33,663 nt of DNA, taken from a virus. The stretch is taken from IMG/VR virus record IMGVR_UViG_3300037882_000973, positions 1 through 33,663 of that record. The stretch is one strand, 5' to 3'. Below are positions 30,769 through 33,663 of this stretch, piece after piece. The position numbers and the translations under genes are program-made. Each line of letters begins with the position of its first letter. Position 1 is the first letter of the stretch. The notes under the pieces are model-generated. The model had not been told where the DNA came from and did not search any database. It saw only the letters and a program-made list of their open reading frames with translations.

Positions 30769-32217
30769 TTGGAATACTTAATAATCGTAGCTTTAAATTT
30801 AATCCTCTATTACCGCACAGTCAAATTCTTCTTAGTAGCCGACGACCTATCATGGTACTTAAAACAGCCAGGACTATGGAAATTCAAGCATATAGATAGC
30901 CCAAAACATTTCTTTATGTGGCTTAAGCAACGTCTGTACGGTGGTTTTACGTTTGGACAGAACGTCAAGCTAGAGCATTTTATTACGACTATCATTCATA
31001 CAATCGTTTCGGTTATGATTTACCACGCGTTCGGAGCTAACCAGATATCGTTCTGGGCCGCGATTTTATATTCATGTAATCCGATAAATAACCAGACATC
31101 TGTGTGGCTTAACGGTCGTAGGTATAGCATTAATATTATTCTTGTCCTAGCCATTGTTATGCTTATAGAGGTTAAATTCGGCTGGGCTTACGCTTTAGGA
31201 TTATACGCCTTCACAGCGGTTTTCCACATGACAGCGGTATTCGCTCCAGTATTATTATTATGGAAGTATCCATTAATAGGTTTAGCTATAGCTGTTTTAG
31301 TGGTATTGAATTTAAAGAAATTTATTAGATTGCTTAATGAACGTCTTAAAAAGATCCATGACTTAGATCGGAGAAACTTTACTCCACAGCGTTTAATTGT
31401 CATAGTTAAAACATACGGTTATTATTTCTTCAAAATGTTCTTTCCAGGCGTATGTGCCATGACATATCCAACGCTTCATTTTTGGGGACAAACTAAAGAA
31501 GGGAATAAAGATGCGTATTCGTTTAATATTGAGTTCTATAAAGGTTGCTTGGCTTTCGTTATATGTATTGGCATTATTTCTTATTTTATTAATGTGCAAG
31601 ATTATAGAATACTGTGCTTCTGGGTTTTTATGTGCTTATCGCTATTGCAATGGTGTCAAATCATAGCCATATTCCAAGACTTAGCAGATCGGTACGCTGG
31701 CATGGCTACGGTTTTCGGCATGTTTTTTCTGTCTTTTTTTGTTCATACCTACGCCGGACAGTACGCAACAGCCATATTAGGAGTGTTCGCAGGGTACTAT
31801 ATCGCCATGCTATTCATAGTCATGCGAATGTACCGTAGCGAAGGAGCTAGATGGGAATACCAAAGACACTGGTTCCCTCAATTACCAGCACCTTTAAAGT
31901 TTGAGAACGAATATTTAATACATGATGCTAAGGATTTTCCTCGAGCCTGGGTATTAATTCAAGATTATCTAAAACATGGTGGGCGTGATTTTAATATTCT
32001 ATTTCAAGCGGCTAAATGCCACCAAGCTGTAGGTCGTTATGAGGAAGCTAAGAAATTCGCTATGGAAGCAGCTAAGAACTATCTTCTATATAAAGAGAAC
32101 ATCCAGAAGAAATTAGTTGAAGATTTTTTGGTACATTGTAGACCTCCTAGCGGAATGATTATTGGAGAAAAAAGCAGACAAGTTAAGAGATATGAAGAAC
32201 GTAAGAACAAAAAATAG
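30769..32217 (+). CDS. TMTC-like GT-C membrane glycosyltransferase with C-terminal TPR
   Basis: 482 residues from a TTG start with CGGAGG 6 nt upstream, directly after the cold-shock gene. About 8-11 transmembrane helices in residues 1-370. After the first helix is the Asp pair VADDLSWY (Asp25-Asp26), the catalytic position of GT-C enzymes. HFITTIIH (70-77), ILYSCNPINNQTSVWLNGRR (99-118) and FHMTAVFAPVLLLW (152-165) follow the order of TMTC-type (HXXN..LH, LFAxHPxxxEAVAWxSGR, SKExAVxLPxxLL) proteins. Residues about 405-440 make one TPR-like helix pair (NILFQAAKCHQAVGRYEEAK). Such enzymes move lipid-linked sugars onto proteins or glycans outside the cytoplasm. Very unusual for a podophage. Substrate unknown. 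Confidence 0.75.
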   Translation: MEYLIIVALNLILYYRTVKFFLVADDLSWYLKQPGLWKFKHIDSPKHFFMWLKQRLYGGFTFGQNVKLEHFITTIIHTIVSVMIYHAFGANQISFWAAILYSCNPINNQTSVWLNGRRYSINIILVLAIVMLIEVKFGWAYALGLYAFTAVFHMTAVFAPVLLLWKYPLIGLAIAVLVVLNLKKFIRLLNERLKKIHDLDRRNFTPQRLIVIVKTYGYYFFKMFFPGVCAMTYPTLHFWGQTKEGNKDAYSFNIEFYKGCLAFVICIGIISYFINVQDYRILCFWVFMCLSLLQWCQIIAIFQDLADRYAGMATVFGMFFLSFFVHTYAGQYATAILGVFAGYYIAMLFIVMRMYRSEGARWEYQRHWFPQLPAPLKFENEYLIHDAKDFPRAWVLIQDYLKHGGRDFNILFQAAKCHQAVGRYEEAKKFAMEAAKNYLLYKENIQKKLVEDFLVHCRPPSGMIIGEKSRQVKRYEERKNKK

Positions 32218-32227
32218 GGAAACAGAT

Positions 32228-32371
32228 ATGCCAACGATACCAGAGGGGAAAACAGTTTTAGTTGTACATATAAGAAAAGATTTGCATTTAAATTTTAAGA
32301 TGTGGTGTGTAAAAAATAAGAAGACTATCCAAAGCGTAATTGAAGAGCTGATTGAAAAGAAGATTAAATAA
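32228..32371 (+). CDS. 47-aa ribbon-helix-helix-like protein
   Basis: Start taken at 32228 with GGGA upstream; a longer in-frame start at 32162 lies within the GT-C gene and lacks a site. MPTIPEGKTVLVVHIRKDLH, then LNFKMWCVKNKKTIQSVIEE and LIEKKIK: a strand (VLVVHI) then two helices, the pattern of ribbon-helix-helix or Arc-type proteins (HIRKDLHLNFKMWCVKNKKTIQSVI). Probably a small DNA-binding regulator or antitoxin-like protein. Confidence 0.65.
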   Translation: MPTIPEGKTVLVVHIRKDLHLNFKMWCVKNKKTIQSVIEELIEKKIK

Positions 32372-32461
32372 CATCTGTCCTGTGCCAGAGACGTGATGGG
32401 GGTACTATCGTTAAGGATACTAATTGGAGTAGAAAAGCTTCTATGTGTTTAGAGTGTTTTA

Positions 32462-32701
32462 ATGAAGAGTAGCACGGCAAGGCATAGCGTGGCTGGGCAA
32501 GGCGTGGCAAGGCTATGCATAGAAAATGTAATGAAAACTAACAAAAAAGAATCCGACATAGATTTATTAACCGAGACATTGAAGAAGTTAAAAGGCACTA
32601 AATTCAGAAGACAAGCTCATATTATATTAACGATGGGATTTAAACGAAATGGACACAGTCAAGATAAGCGTTTGGAAGATAGTCAAATTAGAGGTAGTTG
32701 A
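32462..32701 (+). CDS. small hypothetical protein with pentanucleotide-repeat-encoded N-terminus (79 aa, start uncertain)
   Basis: An open frame whose first about 20 residues are encoded by a (RGCNN) repeat (ARHSVAGQGVARLCIE). The frame continues into MKTNKKESDIDLLTETLKKLK and a basic tail. The ATG at 32462 has no Shine-Dalgarno. The gene may instead start at 32531 (56 aa), also without one. The internal 35 residues have the helix and basic character of a real protein (LKGTKFRRQAHIILTMGF). Overlaps the next gene by 53 nt. Low-moderate certainty. Confidence 0.4.
   Translation: MKSSTARHSVAGQGVARLCIENVMKTNKKESDIDLLTETLKKLKGTKFRRQAHIILTMGFKRNGHSQDKRLEDSQIRGS
32471..32520. repeat. (RGCNN)10 pentanucleotide repeat
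   Basis: Exactly ten 5-bp units, written in order: AGCAC GGCAA GGCAT AGCGT, then GGCTG GGCAA GGCGT GGCAA, then GGCTA TGCAT (nine fit RGCNN; the last is TGCAT). G/C-rich in AT-rich DNA. The 5-bp period does not match codons. Confidence 0.75.
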
Positions 32702-32804
32702 AGGGGAGAAATGGCTCCATTTGCGCAAAGGACTAATGGATAAAAAGGTGTTAATAACTACTAAACTGCCTGATGAGTATTTTAAAGTATGCTCGGAGGA
32801 CTAA
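32649..32804 (+). CDS. small hypothetical protein (51 aa)
   Basis: ATG at 32649 with GGGA upstream, inside the 3' end of the previous frame. Protein: MDTVKISVWKIVKLEVVEGE, KWLHLRKGLMDKKVLITTKL, PDEYFKVCSED. Alternating strands give it a beta-rich look. No family is recognised. It ends 4 nt before the next ATG. Confidence 0.5.
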   Translation: MDTVKISVWKIVKLEVVEGEKWLHLRKGLMDKKVLITTKLPDEYFKVCSED

Positions 32805-32808
32805 TTAA

Positions 32809-32970
32809 ATGACCAAGATAAAAAGTGAGTCGGTAAAGGCGTGGGGATTAATACCCAAACAATATAACGAAAATAGAGAAATCTCTGCCGTTCAATTTAA
32901 TAAGCCTATAAATCCACTTACTTACAAATTTAATGAAGTAGTGCGCGTCGAAATCAAAGAAATCACCTAG
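32809..32970 (+). CDS. small hypothetical protein (53 aa)
   Basis: ATG at 32809 with CGGAGG 9 nt upstream. Protein: MTKIKSESVKAWGLIPKQYN, ENREISAVQFNKPINPLTYK, FNEVVRVEIKEIT. Polar, beta-rich, no membrane segment. Function unknown; one of a run of very small genes. Confidence 0.55.
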   Translation: MTKIKSESVKAWGLIPKQYNENREISAVQFNKPINPLTYKFNEVVRVEIKEIT

Positions 32971-32978
32971 GATGGATA

Positions 32979-33092
32979 ATGTACATAACATGCTCTTATG
33001 CTGTTAGATGGAATGAATACTACATAAAATATTATGTCGATGAGTTTGGAAAGTATTGTGGTTCTTATTCAACATGTTCATTTACTAAGTGA
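32979..33092 (+). CDS. small hypothetical protein (37 aa)
   Basis: ATG at 32979 with AGGA overlapping the previous stop. Protein: MYITCSYAVRWNEYYIKYYV, then DEFGKYCGSYSTCSFTK. Rich in Tyr with three Cys (5, 27, 33), suggesting a small disulphide- or metal-bound fold. No family is recognised. Confidence 0.45.
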   Translation: MYITCSYAVRWNEYYIKYYVDEFGKYCGSYSTCSFTK

Positions 33093-33120
33093 TAATTACC
33101 CCCTAAACGGAGGCCAGCCA

Positions 33121-33306
33121 ATGATAGAAGTTATTAAAAATTACATTATTCCTTTAAGTGATATTCCAGACCCAGAAATAGACGTAGATGAACTTGAGTC
33201 TATTATTCAACAGCTAGATGCTATTTCAAGGGGATGGGCAGATGATTATAAGGTTATTATTAAAGAGGAAATAGAATTGGTTGATTGGGAATGGAAGAGT
33301 CCATAG
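33121..33306 (+). CDS. small acidic protein (61 aa)
   Basis: ATG at 33121 with GGAGG 7 nt upstream; an in-frame upstream ATG at 33034 overlaps the previous gene and is rejected. Very acidic (DPEIDVDELESIIQQLD, ELVDWEW). Small acidic early proteins are often DNA mimics or inhibitors of host factors, but nothing identifies a target here. Confidence 0.55.
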   Translation: MIEVIKNYIIPLSDIPDPEIDVDELESIIQQLDAISRGWADDYKVIIKEEIELVDWEWKSP

Positions 33307-33332
33307 GGTGGATTTAATAACGGGAGGAAGCA

Positions 33333-33663
33333 ATGATAAATAGTCTAACCAAAGAACAAGAAGAAAAGCTATTAGAACATCGAGCAGAGTACCTCAAATG
33401 GGGATTATCTTGCGAACCAATAGATAAAAAGTTAGCAACAGAATCTATAGCTAAAATGTATGGCTTAATAAATAAAAAATCTCCTTATTTTTGGGTATGT
33501 GATAGTCCTCTTCAAATCCAGTTAGTAATACATATATTAAAGAATATTAAATTAGAAAAAGGGGCCAATCTCAGTAACAATCTCGGGGACAATCTCTGGG
33601 CCAATCTCGGGGACAATCTCAGTAACAATCTCGGGAACAATCTCTTGGCCAATCTCAGGGCCA
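33333..33663 (+). CDS. DUF6745-like protein with NLxx tandem repeats, partial (runs off window end)
   Basis: Starts at 33333 with GGGAGGAAG upstream. Residues 1-75: LTKEQEEKLLEHRAEYLKWG, SCEPIDKKLATESIAKMYGL, then FWVCDSPLQIQLVI. The LT.EQE, EPID...A and CDSP motifs match the N-terminus of DUF6745-type proteins known from phages and bacteria. From residue 79 it becomes a tetrapeptide repeat NL(S/G/W/L/R)(N/D/A), eight units in view, which would fold as a solenoid-like or extended rod. Repeat length probably varies. The gene continues outside the window. Confidence 0.7.
   Translation, partial: MINSLTKEQEEKLLEHRAEYLKWGLSCEPIDKKLATESIAKMYGLINKKSPYFWVCDSPLQIQLVIHILKNIKLEKGANLSNNLGDNLWANLGDNLSNNLGNNLLANLRA
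33567..33662 (+). repeat. 12-bp tandem repeat array (AATCTC + 6), 8 units in view
   Basis: Eight in-frame 12-bp units each starting AATCTC followed by six variable bases (AGTAAC, GGGGAC, TGGGCC, GGGGAC, AGTAAC, GGGAAC, TTGGCC, AGGGCC). AATCTC is invariant while the other six bases vary within a small set. Confidence 0.85.

Noticed and set aside
33034-33306. 90-codon form of the small acidic gene
   Set aside because: It overlaps the 37-codon gene, and the better start at 33121 has GGAGG.
1-33663. Diversity-generating retroelement like that of BPP-1
   Set aside because: The head genes resemble BPP-1, but no reverse transcriptase or template/variable repeat pair with adenine-specific differences was seen; the LamG pair differs at all bases.
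1-33663. tRNA genes or CRISPR arrays
   Set aside because: No cloverleaf-type sequence and no spaced identical repeats were found by eye; the 12-bp and 5-bp arrays are contiguous.

Overview
The window is a 33.7 kb piece of a tailed double-stranded DNA phage with podovirus gene order. Both ends cut through a gene: a secreted protein at 1-131 and a repeat protein at 33333-33663. Head genes (Bbp19-like, scaffold, Bbp17-like capsid, Bbp16-like cement) resemble Bordetella phage BPP-1, and the tail/ejection genes follow the T7 gp11 to gp16 order. The DNA is AT-rich, with Shine-Dalgarno starts and sigma70-type promoters. A lipoprotein signal and a type IV prepilin suggest a Gram-negative host; its lineage cannot be read from the sequence.

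Layout. (1) 1-20891, minus strand, is the virion module: terminase subunits, portal, Bbp19-like protein, scaffold, capsid, cement protein, tail adaptor, tail nozzle with an inserted LamG domain, DUF2833/gp13-like protein, three ejection proteins, spike-base-like protein, a free LamG protein, a coiled-coil protein and two small proteins. Terminators follow the large terminase and the cement gene; the second matches the position of T7 T-phi. (2) 20961-21918, plus strand, is a short cargo operon behind a promoter with a 19-bp palindrome, and it carries a type IV prepilin-like gene. (3) 21905-26835, minus strand, is the replication region: VRR-NUC nuclease, ParB-N-like fragment, DEAH helicase, small basic protein, D5-like ATPase, an iteron-rich candidate origin (22196-22450) and two small genes. 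Two promoter-terminator units that could make small RNAs sit between its genes. (4) 26907-33663, plus strand, is the early region: a leaderless ribbon-helix-helix candidate repressor, small genes, a lysozyme-like lipoprotein, YqaJ exonuclease and RecT, cold-shock protein, a TMTC-like GT-C membrane protein, and a run of very small genes.

How it fits together. Back-to-back promoters at 26855-26900 form a lambda-like control node for regions 3 and 4. YqaJ and RecT give single-strand annealing recombination, and the ATPase and helicase next to the iterons give replication initiation. The prepilin and the GT-C protein are host-surface functions unusual for a podophage and suggest surface remodelling or exclusion of other phages. 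No RNA polymerase, DNA polymerase, integrase, tRNA, CRISPR or recognisable holin/spanin cassette was seen; these may lie outside the window.
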